A DNA stretch of 43,046 nucleotides, from contig SCSF01000003.1 of NCBI GenBank assembly GCA_004298435.1, forward strand, positions 1 through 43,046, in the 5' to 3' direction. The DNA comes from Beijerinckiaceae bacterium. Lineage in GTDB: Bacteria; Pseudomonadota; Alphaproteobacteria; Rhizobiales; Beijerinckiaceae. The position numbers were made by a program, and so were the translations under genes. Positions 17,005 to 26,615 of this stretch are shown here, piece after piece (the first letter of the stretch is position 1; the number at the start of each line of letters is the position of its first letter). A model generated the notes under the pieces. That model did not search any database and was not told the DNA's origin. It saw only the letters and a list, made by a program, of their open reading frames with translations.

Positions 17005-17060
17005 TTTTGACGCGTTTTCTTCACGCGAACCGGTGTCCACTTCGCTCGAAAACGCTTCTA
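17005..17060 (-). repeat. Family A dispersed repeat A3 (partial)
   Basis: The first-hairpin half only, reading AGCGTTTTC...GAAAACGCG on the minus strand. Its edge contains the TAG stop of the GH25 gene (17058-17060). The second hairpin is degenerate or lost. Confidence 0.65.
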
Positions 17061-17834
17061 CCCGCTGGCTAAAGCCAGGAAGGTATGCCAGTCGCGGGGC
17101 GAACCGTTGAAGGCATTTTCATCGACATTGCCTTTTATGCCGGGGATCCGGGCATGCTCCGTATGCTGCCAGAAGTGCCAGTGGCGATCTCCATATTTGG
17201 TAGCCGGGTAGGATTTCACGCAACGGACCCACATCGGGTAATTCTTCAAATGGCCTTTGATGACACCGCGATAAAAGTCGATCGAGGTGTAGATGATCGG
17301 CTTTTTGCCATAAGCCTGTTCCATGGCGCTCAGAATGATCTTCATTTGAGCGAGCGCGACATCACGCGAAACGCGATGCGGGCAGGTCTTGGAATAGGCG
17401 TTCCATTCGACATCGAGGACCGGTGGTAAGGCATCGGGATCCTTCGGCACATTTTCAATGAACCACTGCGCCTGCTCTTCCGCCGGACGGCACCAGTACA
17501 TGAAGTGATACGCGCCGCGCGGAATCCCCGCCTCTTTTGCAAGTTGCCAGTTCCGCGAAAACTTCTCGTCGAGATAATCGCCGCCTTCGGTGGCTTTGAT
17601 ATAGGCGAATTTGATGCCGGATCTGCGCACGGCATTCCAGTCGATATTGCCCTGATATTTTGAAACGTCGATCCCGTGGACCTGGAAATCTGCTGGCGTG
17701 GGATAGAGATAGCGCTCCTCGCCCGCGCAGCCCGCCAGCGCAAGCGCCACAGCCAAGCTTGCAAAACCCAGTTTCGCCGAAAGGAGCCGGCGAAGCAGCA
17801 GCAGCCAGATCAATGAAAGGCGACGTCGGATCAT
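17058..17834 (-). CDS. Glycoside hydrolase family 25 lipoprotein (lysozyme-like)
   Basis: 258-aa exported muramidase-like protein. A long basic/hydrophobic N-terminus ends in a lipobox LALAGC (C36), so it is probably lipid-anchored. The GH25 domain covers about 53-255, with GIDVSKYQG carrying the first catalytic aspartate and PVLDVEWNAY the DxE pair. YHFMYWCRP and PIIYTS are also family features. Likely role is peptidoglycan cleavage or remodelling at the envelope. The stop codon overlaps a family A repeat. Neighbours give no further clue. Confidence 0.9.
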   Translation of the reverse strand: MIRRRLSLIWLLLLRRLLSAKLGFASLAVALALAGCAGEERYLYPTPADFQVHGIDVSKYQGNIDWNAVRRSGIKFAYIKATEGGDYLDEKFSRNWQLAKEAGIPRGAYHFMYWCRPAEEQAQWFIENVPKDPDALPPVLDVEWNAYSKTCPHRVSRDVALAQMKIILSAMEQAYGKKPIIYTSIDFYRGVIKGHLKNYPMWVRCVKSYPATKYGDRHWHFWQHTEHARIPGIKGNVDENAFNGSPRDWHTFLALASG

Positions 17835-18104
17835 TGCGAAGACTTATCCGATGCCTGGTAATACCTCGTTAACAAGGCGAAGCGCCCGCGTCCATAGCTG
17901 GGACAACCAAGCCGGCGCGCGCTCCGACGCGCACGGATACGATGCCCTCGAAAGCCTCTGATTTTGCAGAGACATACGAAACAGACCTCGCTTCGCGCGC
18001 GATGCTTCTCAAAGTTGTGGGAAAGGATGGCATGGATAAGGCCGCCCCTTCATAGAAGAGCCGGCCTGAAGTTTTGGCTTCCGGTTCCTTAACGCCCGAT
18101 GATG

Positions 18105-20054
18105 TCAGACCTTCCCGGCAGCCGCGCGCTTGAGATCGGGTGGCACCCCCTCGTCTGCGAACGCCGCAAGCGCCTCATCAAGCGACATCGAGACCTGCTC
18201 CTGCGAACCGAGCCGGCGCAAGGAGACACGGCGCTCCGCCGCCTCTTTCTTGCCGACAACCATCAACACAGGCACTTTGGCGAGCGAATGCTCGCGCACT
18301 TTGTAGTTGATCTTCTCATTGCGGAGATCGGCCTCGGCGCGCAAGCCCGCCTTGCGGGCCGCCGCCAGCACATCATGCGCGTAATCGTCCGCCTCATTGG
18401 TGATCGTCGCGACGACGATCTGCAAAGGCGAAAGCCAAAGCGGCAGATGTCCGGCGAAATGCTCGATCAAAATGCCGGTGAACCGCTCAAGCGAACCGAA
18501 CATGGCGCGGTGGATCATTACCGGCGTCTTCTTGTCGCTGTCCGCACCAATATAAAAAGCGCCGAGCCGGCCCGGCATATTGAAATCGACCTGCGTTGTG
18601 CCGCATTGCCACTCGCGCCCGATCGCATCGCGCAAGGTATATTCGAGCTTCGGACCATAGAAGGCCCCCTCGCCCGGATTAACCGCCGTCTTGAAACCGC
18701 GCGCTTTCAACTCGTCGAGCACGCGCCCGAGCGCCAGTTCCGCCTTGTCCCAGGCTTCATCGGAACCAACGCGCTTTTCCGGCCGCGTCGAAAGCTTGAT
18801 GACGATGTCGTCGAACCCGAAGTCGCCATAGATCGAGAGGATGAGATCATTGATCCTCAGCGCCTCTTCCTTGATCTGATCCTCCGTGCAGAAGATGTGC
18901 GCATCATCCTGCGTGAAGGCGCGCACGCGCATAATCCCATGCAGCGCGCCGGAAGGCTCATAGCGATGGACGATGCCAAATTCCGCAATCTTCAATGGCA
19001 GATCGCGATAGGACTTGAGACCATTCTTGAAGACCTGGATATGGCCCGGACAGTTCATCGGCTTGAGCGCGAAAACGCGCTCGTCCTCTGTCATCGTCGT
19101 GAACATATTCTCGCGATAGGTCTGCCAGTGGCCGGACATTTCCCATAGCGAGCGGTCGAGCACTTGCGGCGTGTTGACCTCGACATAGCCATCGCCCTGC
19201 TGACGCCGACGCATATAGGAGATGAGCGTCTGGAACAGCGTCCAACCCTTCGGATGCCAGAAGACGGTGCCAGGACCTTCTTCCTGAAAGTGGAAGAGGT
19301 CCATTTCGCGGCCGAGCCGGCGATGATCGCGGCGTTCAGCCTCGGCAAGCTGGTGGAGATAGGCGTCTAGCTCCGCCTGTGTCGCGAAGGCCGTTGCATA
19401 GATGCGCTGGAGCATTGGCCTGTTCGAATCGCCGCGCCAATAGGCGCCGGCCACCTTCATCAGCTTGAACGCATTGCCGATCTTGCCGGTCGAAGTCATA
19501 TGCGGACCGCGACAGAGATCGAGCCAGTCTCCCTGCTTGTAAATCTTCAGGTCCTGATCGGGCGGAATCGCGTCGACGAGTTCGACCTTGAACGCCTCGC
19601 CACGCGTCTCGAACCACGCCTTCGCCTGATCGCGCGTCCAGACCTCCTTGGTGAAGGGTTTGTCGCGCGCGATGATCTCCGTCATCTTCTTTTCGATTGC
19701 GACGAAATCCTCCGGCGTGAACGGCGCGTTGCGGAAGAAATCGTAATAGAAGCCGTTTTCGATCACCGGTCCGATCGTTACCTGTGTTCCAGGGAACAAG
19801 GTTTGAACCGCCTCGGCGAGCACATGCGCGGCATCGTGCCGGATCAGCTCCAGCGCACGCGGGTCATCGCGATTGACGAATTCGATCTTGGCGTCTTGCA
19901 GCAGCGGATCGGCAAGATCCGCCAATTTGCCGTCGAGCGCCATGGCGACAGTGCGCTTGGCAAGCGAGGGAGAAATGCTGCGGGCAATCTCGGCGCCTGT
20001 CGTGCCAGCGGGAAAAGAACGCGACGCGCCGTCGGGGAATGTCACGGAAATCAT
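18105..20054 (-). CDS. thrS: Threonyl-tRNA synthetase
   Basis: Charges tRNA-Thr with threonine. The 649-aa product has the full domain order: TGS (about 1-62), the SAD editing domain with [10 protein letters not shown] and its second metal-site region DLCRGPH, the class II core with zinc-site MNCPGH and motif 2 [15 protein letters not shown]...[14 protein letters not shown], and a C-terminal anticodon-binding domain. Length is standard. It lies alone, with GH25 downstream in the same direction after a 270-bp gap in which I see nothing definite. No T-box leader is seen or expected in this group. Confidence 0.97.
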   Translation of the reverse strand: MISVTFPDGASRSFPAGTTGAEIARSISPSLAKRTVAMALDGKLADLADPLLQDAKIEFVNRDDPRALELIRHDAAHVLAEAVQTLFPGTQVTIGPVIENGFYYDFFRNAPFTPEDFVAIEKKMTEIIARDKPFTKEVWTRDQAKAWFETRGEAFKVELVDAIPPDQDLKIYKQGDWLDLCRGPHMTSTGKIGNAFKLMKVAGAYWRGDSNRPMLQRIYATAFATQAELDAYLHQLAEAERRDHRRLGREMDLFHFQEEGPGTVFWHPKGWTLFQTLISYMRRRQQGDGYVEVNTPQVLDRSLWEMSGHWQTYRENMFTTMTEDERVFALKPMNCPGHIQVFKNGLKSYRDLPLKIAEFGIVHRYEPSGALHGIMRVRAFTQDDAHIFCTEDQIKEEALRINDLILSIYGDFGFDDIVIKLSTRPEKRVGSDEAWDKAELALGRVLDELKARGFKTAVNPGEGAFYGPKLEYTLRDAIGREWQCGTTQVDFNMPGRLGAFYIGADSDKKTPVMIHRAMFGSLERFTGILIEHFAGHLPLWLSPLQIVVATITNEADDYAHDVLAAARKAGLRAEADLRNEKINYKVREHSLAKVPVLMVVGKKEAAERRVSLRRLGSQEQVSMSLDEALAAFADEGVPPDLKRAAAGKV

Positions 20055-20112
20055 GGGGTCTCCTGAAGCTCAGTCGCCGATACCAATCGGCGTAAGCGGT
20101 GTAGGGAATCAT

Positions 20113-20276
20113 TCCAGTTCTGATGGAATCAGAACCGCCGACTCCAGTCTCTTGTTTTGTCACATTTTCTCATTGCGCAAACCGAAGTAAGCCGCGTGAG
20201 AATGCTACATCTCTCATTTCGCCGCGTTTCTTCACGCGAACCGGGAAAACCACTTCGCTCGAAAACGCTATAATCT
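20113..20276 (-). repeat. Family A repeat A4 (compound, two partial units)
   Basis: On the minus strand it starts at the DJ-1/PfpI gene's stop with AGCGTTTTCGAGCGAAGTGG and CGGTTCGCGTGAAGAAACGCGG. A diverged second first-half unit follows, then the hairpin GGTTCTGAT-tcc-ATCAGAACT. It occupies most of the gap between this gene and thrS. Confidence 0.65.
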
Positions 20277-20947
20277 CAAGGCGCGATCCGTGCGAGGATC
20301 GCTTGCCGCGCCTGCCGCGACGCCGCGCCGCGCTGACGCGCCGCTGCCAGCACGCTCGCCGAGGCCGTCTTGGGCGTGCCAGCATTGAAAGGCGGCTCGG
20401 GATTGTATTCGAGTCCGAGCTGGATCGTCTCGGCTTCCTCGCTTCCGGCAAGTTCGGCAACAATGGTCAGGCCGAAATCGATGCCAGCCGTCACACCGCC
20501 CGCCGTGATCAGATTGCCATCCTGCACAACGCGACCTTCAGTCTCTATTGCTCCGAAACGTGGCAGCAGATCGCGGAAGTTCCAGTGCGTTGTCGCCTTG
20601 CGCCCACGCAAGAGCCCTGCCGCCCCGAGAAGAAGCGCGCCAGTGCAAACGGATGTCACATAGCGCGCCTGCCCGGCTTGCCGCTTCACAAAATCAATCG
20701 CTTCGGCATCTTCGAGCAAAACGTTGATGCCAACGCCTCCCGGCACGCAAATGAGATCGAGTTGCGGACAATTCGCGAAATCCACATTCGGCGTCAGAAT
20801 AAGACCAGTTGAGGAAACAACCGGGTCCAGCGTCTTCCAGATGAGGTGCATCCGAGTGCCGCGCAGGGCAGCCAGGAATTCATAAGGTCCGGTCAAATCC
20901 AACTGCTGGACCTGGGGAAATAGCAGAAACCCGATATTCAGTGCCAT
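20276..20947 (-). CDS. DJ-1/PfpI family protein (isonitrile hydratase-like)
   Basis: 223-aa protein with the class I glutamine amidotransferase-like DJ-1/PfpI fold. The nucleophile elbow has Cys101 in VTSVCTGALLLGAAGLL, and THWNFRD and GGVTAGIDFGL are typical of the isonitrile hydratase (InhA)/ThiJ-like subgroup. There is no AraC-type DNA-binding domain after it, so it is a stand-alone enzyme. Isonitrile hydratase is the best named relative, but the subgroup is often assigned by default and the true substrate is unknown. A family A repeat begins at its stop codon. Confidence 0.82.
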   Translation of the reverse strand: MALNIGFLLFPQVQQLDLTGPYEFLAALRGTRMHLIWKTLDPVVSSTGLILTPNVDFANCPQLDLICVPGGVGINVLLEDAEAIDFVKRQAGQARYVTSVCTGALLLGAAGLLRGRKATTHWNFRDLLPRFGAIETEGRVVQDGNLITAGGVTAGIDFGLTIVAELAGSEEAETIQLGLEYNPEPPFNAGTPKTASASVLAAARQRGAASRQARQAILARIAP

Positions 20948-21040
20948 TGCGTGCTGCCAATTCGGAAGAAGCGAGCAGTCAATCCGTCAATCCGAAAGTG
21001 CCAGGCAATGAGCTCTCAAGCTTCCAAGCAGCCGAATTGG

Positions 21041-21118
21041 TGGTCGGAGTGGCGGGATTCGAACCCACGACCCCTTGTCCCCCAGACAAGTGCGCTAACC
21101 GGGCTGCGCTACACTCCG
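21041..21118 (-). tRNA. tRNA-Pro(GGG)
   Basis: On the minus strand CGGAGTG (21112-21118) pairs with CACTCCG (21045-21051). A discriminator A and an encoded CCA follow (21041-21044). The anticodon arm is CTTGT-CTGGGGG-ACAAG, giving anticodon GGG, and the T-arm contains GGGTTCGAATCCC. Length is 78 nt with CCA. It lies downstream of merR. Confidence 0.96.
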
Positions 21119-21184
21119 ACTGCCGCTCTTATAGAGAAAGCTTTTCGCCGCCGCAACGCACGTCTTGTCACGAGCAGCGCTGCT

Positions 21185-21700
21185 TCACGCTTCGCGCGCC
21201 AGCTCAAGGATCCGGTTGCACTCGACGAGTTCCGTCAACAATTCACGCAGCAGATCGCGGTCTCCGGCCGACAGGCCGGCGCGCGGCAGGGAGGCGCTGG
21301 CATAACCATCTTGCCCGCGCGTCGTGGCCGAGGCGGCAACGGTTGGTTCGCGCAAGTCGTCGCTCTCCTCCCCATCGGCAGCTTCATCGGCCATGAGATC
21401 GGCAGGCAAAGGCGCATGCGGAAGCGCGGCATCGCCATAGGTCGAAGCGACCCCGCGCACGCCTTGTTCTTTCAAAATCTTCTGAACGCCCTTGATCGTA
21501 TAGCCCTCGCCGTAGAGCAGCCGGCGAATGGCGCGGAGCAGATCGACATCTTCCGGCCGGTAATAACGGCGGCCTCCGCCGCGTTTCAAAGGCCGGATCT
21601 GGGCGAAGCGCGTTTCCCAGAAGCGCAGAACATGCTGCGGCAGATCGAGATCCTGGGCGACCTCACTGATTGTCCTGAACGCCTGGGCGCTTTTTTCCAT
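21185..21700 (-). CDS. MerR family transcriptional regulator
   Basis: 171-aa DNA-binding protein. The N-terminal winged helix has [25 protein letters not shown]...[18 protein letters not shown], the form seen in MerR proteins that sit next to ihfA in many alphaproteobacteria. The C-terminal part is Asp/Glu- and Ala-rich with no metal-binding cysteines, so it is not a classic metal sensor. The ATG at 21700 is preferred over a TTG at 21715. It follows ihfA by 52 bp. Effector and targets are unknown. Confidence 0.88.
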   Translation of the reverse strand: MEKSAQAFRTISEVAQDLDLPQHVLRFWETRFAQIRPLKRGGGRRYYRPEDVDLLRAIRRLLYGEGYTIKGVQKILKEQGVRGVASTYGDAALPHAPLPADLMADEAADGEESDDLREPTVAASATTRGQDGYASASLPRAGLSAGDRDLLRELLTELVECNRILELAREA

Positions 21701-21752
21701 GCCGTTTTGCCCCAAAGGTCGCGAGCCGACCGGTGCAGAAGGCCCTCCCCGC

Positions 21753-22148
21753 CTAATCGGCGGCGGCGTCGCGGTTCCGATTGTTGATCTTTGCCTTCAA
21801 CAGATTCGATGGCTTGAAGACCAGCACGCGACGTTCGGTAATCGGTACTTCCACCCCGGTCTTCGGATTGCGGCCGAGACGCTTGCGCTTGTGCCGAATC
21901 ATAAAGGAACCGAACGATGATAGTTTAACCGCATCGCCGGCCACCAGCCGGTCCATGAATTCGTCCAGCACCATTTCCACAAGAGCCGCCGATTCCTTCC
22001 GCGACAGGCCCACTTGCTGGTACACCGCCTCGGCAAGATCGACGCGCGTGATGGTGCGCGTTCGCGGCTCGGCCCCGAGCATCCCCCGCTCATCGTTGTT
22101 CGGCCGCGCCGCAGCGTCGGCTGCCCTCACCAAATCCGGTCCACTCAT
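21753..22148 (-). CDS. ihfA: Integration host factor, alpha subunit
   Basis: DNA-bending nucleoid protein that works as a dimer with IhfB. The HU/IHF fold starts at [27 protein letters not shown]. The DNA-contacting arm [23 protein letters not shown] matches IHF-alpha. The ATG at 22148 gives 131 aa with an extra N-terminal tail; an internal ATG at 22082, preceded by a G-rich stretch, would give the more usual 109 aa. It belongs to the plsX-fabH-ihfA-merR cluster, but 370 bp separate it from fabH, so it probably has its own promoter. Confidence 0.95.
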   Translation of the reverse strand: MSGPDLVRAADAAARPNNDERGMLGAEPRTRTITRVDLAEAVYQQVGLSRKESAALVEMVLDEFMDRLVAGDAVKLSSFGSFMIRHKRKRLGRNPKTGVEVPITERRVLVFKPSNLLKAKINNRNRDAAAD

Positions 22149-22524
22149 TTGCAAACTCTATAAATATCTTTGTTTGAGGAGGAAGAAATTCCTATTGGCG
22201 ACGCTGCATGCCCTGCAAGCCCTCCAAGCGAACCAGCATCTCCAAAAAACGGCCTGATGATATGGAAATTATCGATCAAAGCGGAATTCCTGGCCAGCCG
22301 TCGCGAAAAGAGCACACTTTCGCGAGGCAACGAAGAATCTGGTTTCGCCCTGCCTGAATCTTGGTCAATTCTGGAACAGCCAAACGCCGGACGCTGAAGC
22401 CCGCGAAGCGCATTGATATGCGGCCTCAACAACCGATTTGAATTGTTGAAATAACGCTTTCCATAATTATTCGTATAAATAGCGGCGAAGATCAATCCGG
22501 GCCGGTGCTTTAATACACACATCT
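22149..22524. other. Gap between fabH and ihfA, no gene recognised
   Basis: About 375 bp, more AT-rich than its surroundings around 22150-22200 and 22440-22490. It presumably carries the ihfA promoter. A plus-strand frame starting TTG after 22169 (75 aa) has no homology that I can recognise. No repeat of families A-C is present. Confidence 0.4.
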
Positions 22525-23517
22525 CTACCAGCGGATGAGCGCGGCCCCCCATGTGAAGCCGCCGCCCATCGCTTCGATCATCACCAGATCGCCGGGTTTG
22601 ATCCGGCCGTCGTCGCGGGCAACGCATAGGGCGAGCGGAACGGACGCCGCCGACGTATTACCGTGCAGATCAACGGTCGTGACGACTTTTCCGGGCGCTA
22701 TGCCGAGCTTCTCCGCCGATGCGTCTATAATCCGCCGGTTGGCCTGATGCGGCACGAACCAGGAGAGGTCGGCCGCGCTCGTCCCTGTCGCCTCGAAAGC
22801 GGCGCGCACGACATCGGTCACCATGCCGACGGCGTGGCGGAACACTTCGCGGCCTTCCATCCGCAAATGCCCCGTCGTCTTCGTCGAGGACGGGCCGCCG
22901 TCCACGAAAAGCTTGTCGCGATGCCGGCCATCCGAGCGCAGATGCGCGGTCAGGACGCCGCGATCCGCGACTGTGCCCTCGCCCGGGCGAGCTTCGAGGA
23001 TGATCGCGCCAGCGCCGTCGCCGAAGAGAACGCATGTGCTGCGATCGCTCCAGTCGAGAATGCGGGAGAACGTCTCCGCCCCGATCACCAAAGCGCGCCG
23101 GTGCGAGCCGGAGCTCAGAAACTTGTCCGCTGTCGTCACCGCGAAGACAAACCCCGAGCATACCGCCTGAAGATCGAAGGCAACGCCTCCTGTCATTCCA
23201 AGCCCTGCCTGAATCTGCGTGGCGACAGCAGGAAAGGTATAGTCGGGAGTCGAAGTCGCAACGATCACGAGATCGATGTCGGCTGCGGTAAGGCCCGCAT
23301 CGGCCAAAGCTGCCTGAGCCGCGCGCAACCCGAGGGTCGAGGTGCGCTCCTCCTCACCGGCAACATGGCGCTGCCGGATTCCGGTGCGCTGGACGATCCA
23401 TTCGTCGGTCGTATCGAGAATTTTCTCGAGATCCGCGTTGCTGACGATCCGCGGCGGCAAATAACAGCCAAGCCCGACTACTACAGAGCGGAGCTTGGCA
23501 GGATGCGATTGTGTCAC
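22525..23517 (-). CDS. fabH: Beta-ketoacyl-ACP synthase III
   Basis: Starts fatty-acid synthesis by condensing acetyl-CoA with malonyl-ACP. From the GTG start at 23517 (330 aa) the catalytic triad is C120 (LQAVCSGF), H257 (VPHQANRRI) and N287 (LHGNTSAAS). A TTG at 23535 is the only upstream alternative; neither has an ideal Shine-Dalgarno. It follows plsX in the usual order, but the 366-bp gap holds two family A repeats in opposite orientation, so direct co-transcription may be weakened. Confidence 0.96.
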   Translation of the reverse strand: MTQSHPAKLRSVVVGLGCYLPPRIVSNADLEKILDTTDEWIVQRTGIRQRHVAGEEERTSTLGLRAAQAALADAGLTAADIDLVIVATSTPDYTFPAVATQIQAGLGMTGGVAFDLQAVCSGFVFAVTTADKFLSSGSHRRALVIGAETFSRILDWSDRSTCVLFGDGAGAIILEARPGEGTVADRGVLTAHLRSDGRHRDKLFVDGGPSSTKTTGHLRMEGREVFRHAVGMVTDVVRAAFEATGTSAADLSWFVPHQANRRIIDASAEKLGIAPGKVVTTVDLHGNTSAASVPLALCVARDDGRIKPGDLVMIEAMGGGFTWGAALIRW

Positions 23518-23542
23518 TCTTGTAGTCCGTTCCAATCCTTAT

Positions 23543-23642
23543 AGCGCTTTCAAGCGAAGCCGTTACCGCTTCGCGTGGAGAAAACGCTTCAAATCCAACA
23601 GATCAGCGTCCCGGTTCTCATCCAGCCAGAACCAGAATGGCT
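23543..23642 (+). repeat. Family A repeat A5a
   Basis: Plus-strand copy: AGCGCTTTCAAGCGAAG...CGCTTCGCGTGGAGAAAACGCTTC, a linker, then GGTTCTCATCCAGCCAGAACC and GGCTCTGG. The second hairpin is diverged. This is the only copy here that does not follow a gene 3' end on its own strand. Confidence 0.6.
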
Positions 23643-23684
23643 CTGGAAAGGTCGAATGCCTTTCGGGCTCCTGAGCCGTTTCGG

Positions 23685-23775
23685 TTCTGATGGAATCAGA
23701 ACCCCGACTCCAATTTTGTCTTAACGCGTTCTCTTAATGCGAACCGGAATCCGCTTCGCTTGAAAACGCTCCAAA
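23685..23775 (-). repeat. Family A repeat A5b
   Basis: Minus-strand copy downstream of plsX: AGCGTTTTCAAGCGAAGCGG...CCGGTTCGCATTAAGAGAACGCG, a linker, then GGTTCTGAT-tcc-ATCAGAACC. It is well conserved and inverted relative to A5a. Confidence 0.65.
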
Positions 23776-23883
23776 GCGTCGTCCCGGATGCGCCGCGTTT
23801 GCAGCAAATCCGACGTCCAAAATACTCCCTCCGCCGCCGCGGCCTGCCGCCGACACCGCCGGTGGTTCAAATCACGCCCACAT

Positions 23884-24918
23884 TCAACCGGGAGTTGCGC
23901 TGGCGCGACCCGCCAACGTTTCCTGAATTTTGCTCAACAACTCGTCTTTGACCATCTCGTAACCGATTTCAATCGCCCGCGCAGTCCCGATTGCATCGGA
24001 TCCGCCATGACTCTTGATCACGACTCCATCAAGGCCGAGGAAAACACCGCCGTTGACCTTGCGAGGGTCCATCTTGGCTTCGAGAGCTGCAAAAGCACCG
24101 CGCGCCAGAAGGTAGCCCAACTTGGAGCGGAGGCTGCTGCTCATAGCCTGACGCAGATAGGCGCTGATCTGCTTTGCAGTTCCTTCCGCGGTTTTCAAGG
24201 CAATGTTTCCGGCAAAGCCCTCGGTGACGACGACATCCACCGTTCCTTTACCGATGTCGTTCCCCTCCACGAAGCCGCGGTAGTCGAGATTCGGCCACAC
24301 TGCCTCCCGCAGCTTTCGCGACGCGGTCTTGATCTCCTCAATCCCCTTGACTTCCTCTGTCCCGATATTCAGCAGGCCGACCGTCGGGCGTTCGATCCCG
24401 AACACAATCCGCGCCATGGCGGAGCCCATGATGGCGAGATCGACCAGATGAGCCGCGTCCGCCCCGATAGTCGCGCCAACATCCAGGACCAGTGATTCAC
24501 CCCGCAACGTTGGCCAAATCGCGGCGATCGCCGGCCTGTCGATATAAGGCATCATTTGCAGGCAGATTTTTGCCATGGCCATGAGCGCGCCGGTATTGCC
24601 GGCGGAAAGCGCAGCATCGGCCTGGCCTTTCTTGACAGCCTCGATAGCGAGCCACATCGAAGATGTCCGCCGCCCATTCCGCAGCGCCTGGCTCGGCTTT
24701 TCATCCATACCGACTGCGACAGGCGCGTGGCTTATCTTCGAAACCCCGGCCAGTTGCGGATGCGCCGAGACAAGCGGCGCGACTTTGGCTTCATCGCCAA
24801 AAAAGGTGAAAGACAGCTCCGGGCGTTGCGCCAGCGCAAGAGCCGCACCGGAAACGATCACCTCGGGGCCGTGATCGCCCCCCATGGCATCGAGCGCGAT
24901 CCGCACAGGGGCTATCAT
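23884..24918 (-). CDS. plsX: Phosphate acyltransferase PlsX
   Basis: Makes acyl-phosphate from acyl-ACP for phospholipid synthesis. The ATG at 24918 (344 aa) has a GGAAGGAG Shine-Dalgarno upstream and puts the family start [16 protein letters not shown] right at the N-terminus; a GTG at 24939 is less likely. Other family segments: [25 protein letters not shown] and [14 protein letters not shown]. It stands between the DUF177 gene and fabH. Confidence 0.96.
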   Translation of the reverse strand: MIAPVRIALDAMGGDHGPEVIVSGAALALAQRPELSFTFFGDEAKVAPLVSAHPQLAGVSKISHAPVAVGMDEKPSQALRNGRRTSSMWLAIEAVKKGQADAALSAGNTGALMAMAKICLQMMPYIDRPAIAAIWPTLRGESLVLDVGATIGADAAHLVDLAIMGSAMARIVFGIERPTVGLLNIGTEEVKGIEEIKTASRKLREAVWPNLDYRGFVEGNDIGKGTVDVVVTEGFAGNIALKTAEGTAKQISAYLRQAMSSSLRSKLGYLLARGAFAALEAKMDPRKVNGGVFLGLDGVVIKSHGGSDAIGTARAIEIGYEMVKDELLSKIQETLAGRASATPG

Positions 24919-24986
24919 CGTGCGGCGGCTCCTTCCCACTGAATAGCGCCAGACCCGAACCTGACGCCGGACCGCTTCTTATGGTC

Positions 24987-25078
24987 TAGAGCGGGATGCG
25001 CAAAAGTGGAAGCCGGTTTTTCGTAAAAACCCCGCTCCAATTTGTTGGAATCGATCACGATACATGCGGTCAGGTTCG
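24987..25078 (-). repeat. Family B repeat B3 (inverted, shortened)
   Basis: On the plus strand it runs AGAGCGGGATGCGCAAAAGTGG...CCCCGCTCC, then GGAATCGATCACG and TGCGGTCAGGTTCG. It is the reverse of B1/B2 and has lost the far arm of the larger hairpin. It fills the gap between the DUF177 gene and plsX. Confidence 0.65.
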
Positions 25079-25085
25079 TCGCCTG

Positions 25086-25673
25086 TCACGAAGGGTCTTT
25101 CAGCTTGCGCAGGGCGCGAAACGGCGAATCGGATTCATCCGCACCGGCATTGTCCGGTGGCTCAAATACAATGCCGGGTTTTCTCGGATATGGATCAAGC
25201 CCCAGCGCGAGGAACTCGCTCGCAAGGGCTCCAAGATCGATTCTGCCGTCAACGATCGTGTCCGGCGGATCGGGATCCTCGCCCACGACAACCCCGGCGC
25301 TCTTCGGATTGCCGTGATAGCCGGCGGCATGCGCTGCTTTTGAATCCCGCACATCCTGCGGCACCGCAAAATCCACGTCGATCTGTTCAACGATGTCGCT
25401 TTCGAACGGTTCCAGGCTTACTCCGCAGATCTGGGTCACCCTGGCGCGCATTTCGCCAGTGACATTGAATCTTCGCAGGGACCTTGGCGCAATGTGAAAA
25501 TCCGCTTCGAGGCGGCTGATGCCCGGCAGATCGTCCGCAGCCGCCAGGGCCTGCAACGTCGCTGCATCCGCCGCTATGCTGACATCGACCCCACCTTCGG
25601 GAATCTCTTCCACATCCACAAAATAGGAAAATATCGCCGGCGCGCGCGGATCCGGCAGGGGCTCAGCCGTCAT
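25086..25673 (-). CDS. DUF177 (YceD-like) domain protein
   Basis: 195-aa protein of the DUF177/YceD family, linked in other bacteria and plants to 23S rRNA accumulation. Visible family features are the central RVTQICGVSLEPFESDIVEQIDVDF segment with a conserved cysteine and the late LGALASEFLALGLDPYPRKPG. In many bacteria rpmF (L32) follows it; here plsX does, as is usual in Hyphomicrobiales. Its start overlaps the end of the upstream chaperone gene by 4 nt, so the two are translationally coupled. Confidence 0.88.
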   Translation of the reverse strand: MTAEPLPDPRAPAIFSYFVDVEEIPEGGVDVSIAADAATLQALAAADDLPGISRLEADFHIAPRSLRRFNVTGEMRARVTQICGVSLEPFESDIVEQIDVDFAVPQDVRDSKAAHAAGYHGNPKSAGVVVGEDPDPPDTIVDGRIDLGALASEFLALGLDPYPRKPGIVFEPPDNAGADESDSPFRALRKLKDPS

Positions 25674-26212
25674 TTCGCCACCTCCTCGCTCTGCCCGGCG
25701 GCCTTGGCGAACGGAATCGACCCGGAAAGAATCTGCGCCAAAGTCACCGAGGCAAGCGCCGCTTCGAGACGCATAACATAATGCGCAAGCCGCTCGCCGT
25801 CGTCAGCGCCGTCATAAATATTTCTGGACAGGGCCTGCGCCAGTGCAGGAACGCCATTGCCCAAAGCTTCATGGTAAGCCGTAGCGCGGCCAAAAAACGC
25901 CTCCGCCATGGCTTTCATCTGCTTTGGAACGCGCGTGTCGGAAACACCTATATCCCGCAGCGCAATGTCGAAATGTCTGAATACCGCGTCGGCGAGATCC
26001 TGCCCGATGTCAGGTCCCGGCGGCGGCAGCTCATTCAGACGGCGCAGAACCAGCGAGGCATGCAGGACCATCGACTCGAAACGGCCGTCGATCGTGTCCG
26101 GAATCCCGTAATCAGTGAACAAAACCGGATCGCGTGCGGCCGCAATAATCTCGCGATGCAGCCGGCCGATCAGCTTGCTGTTTTTCCTGCCGCGGAAAAG
26201 CCCAAAAACCAT
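25670..26212 (-). CDS. Ubiquinol-cytochrome c chaperone family protein (CBP3-like)
   Basis: 180-aa homologue of the bacterial relatives of mitochondrial Cbp3, an assembly factor for the cytochrome bc1 complex. Family-like segments are LHREIIAAARDPVLFTDYGIPDTIDGRFESMVLHASLVLRRL in the first half and FGRATAYHEAL further on. No signal peptide, so it acts on the cytoplasmic side. It opens the cluster with DUF177, plsX, fabH and ihfA, with a family B repeat just upstream. A role in bc1 assembly is inferred from family membership. Confidence 0.88.
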   Translation of the reverse strand: MVFGLFRGRKNSKLIGRLHREIIAAARDPVLFTDYGIPDTIDGRFESMVLHASLVLRRLNELPPPGPDIGQDLADAVFRHFDIALRDIGVSDTRVPKQMKAMAEAFFGRATAYHEALGNGVPALAQALSRNIYDGADDGERLAHYVMRLEAALASVTLAQILSGSIPFAKAAGQSEEVAK

Positions 26213-26231
26213 GACTGTGTTGACCGCGTTT

Positions 26232-26343
26232 TTAGATCACGCTGCGTTTAGGCTGAATCGGCCTGAACGCATGTAACGTGATCGATGCCAATAAATTAGA
26301 GTGGGATGCGAAAAACCGGTATCCACTTTTTCGCATCCCGCTC
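26232..26343 (+). repeat. Family B repeat B2
   Basis: Nearly identical to B1: ATCACG...CGTGAT enclosing TGCGTT/AACGCA and the inner GGC..GCC stem, then AGTGGGATGCGAAAAA...TTTTTCGCATCCCGCT. It lies between the divergent chaperone and bamE genes. The remaining 270 bp up to bamE holds no recognised feature beyond the probable bamE promoter. Confidence 0.75.
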
Positions 26344-26615
26344 CAGGGTCCGAAAGACGGCAAGCTTGCTTTTCGCATGAGTGGGACTTAGGCATCAACA
26401 GATGCGGATGTCTCGAATGCGAATGCGCGGGATGCCGACATGCTGGCGCGCTGTCTGGAGGCTGTTGTTCGGATGTTGGTCCGAGACTTCGAAACGCAAT
26501 GGGCCGCAGAAGCCGGTTCTGTCAAGAAGTTCCGAATCGACGCGAAATCAGCAGACCAACGCGCCAGGGCAAAGCAAAATCTGACGCATAACTCACAGGG
26601 CCGGAGATCCGCTGC

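Larger units (their letters stand above)
16551..17057. other. Repeat-filled gap between rne and the GH25 gene
   Basis: The 507-bp gap has no gene. In order it holds the rne hairpin, the left arm of a family C repeat (about 16606-16625), family A copy A2, family B copy B1, the right part of the same C element (about 16844-16930), and family A copy A3 abutting the GH25 stop codon. Confidence 0.7.
23536..23883. other. plsX-fabH gap carrying an inverted pair of family A repeats
   Basis: No gene. Two family A copies face each other: A5a (about 23543-23642) and A5b (about 23685-23775). The remaining 100 bp next to plsX contains nothing I can name. Confidence 0.6.

Noticed and set aside
18099-19148. 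349-aa open frame antisense to thrS
   Set aside because: Fully inside thrS on the other strand, with no family signature.
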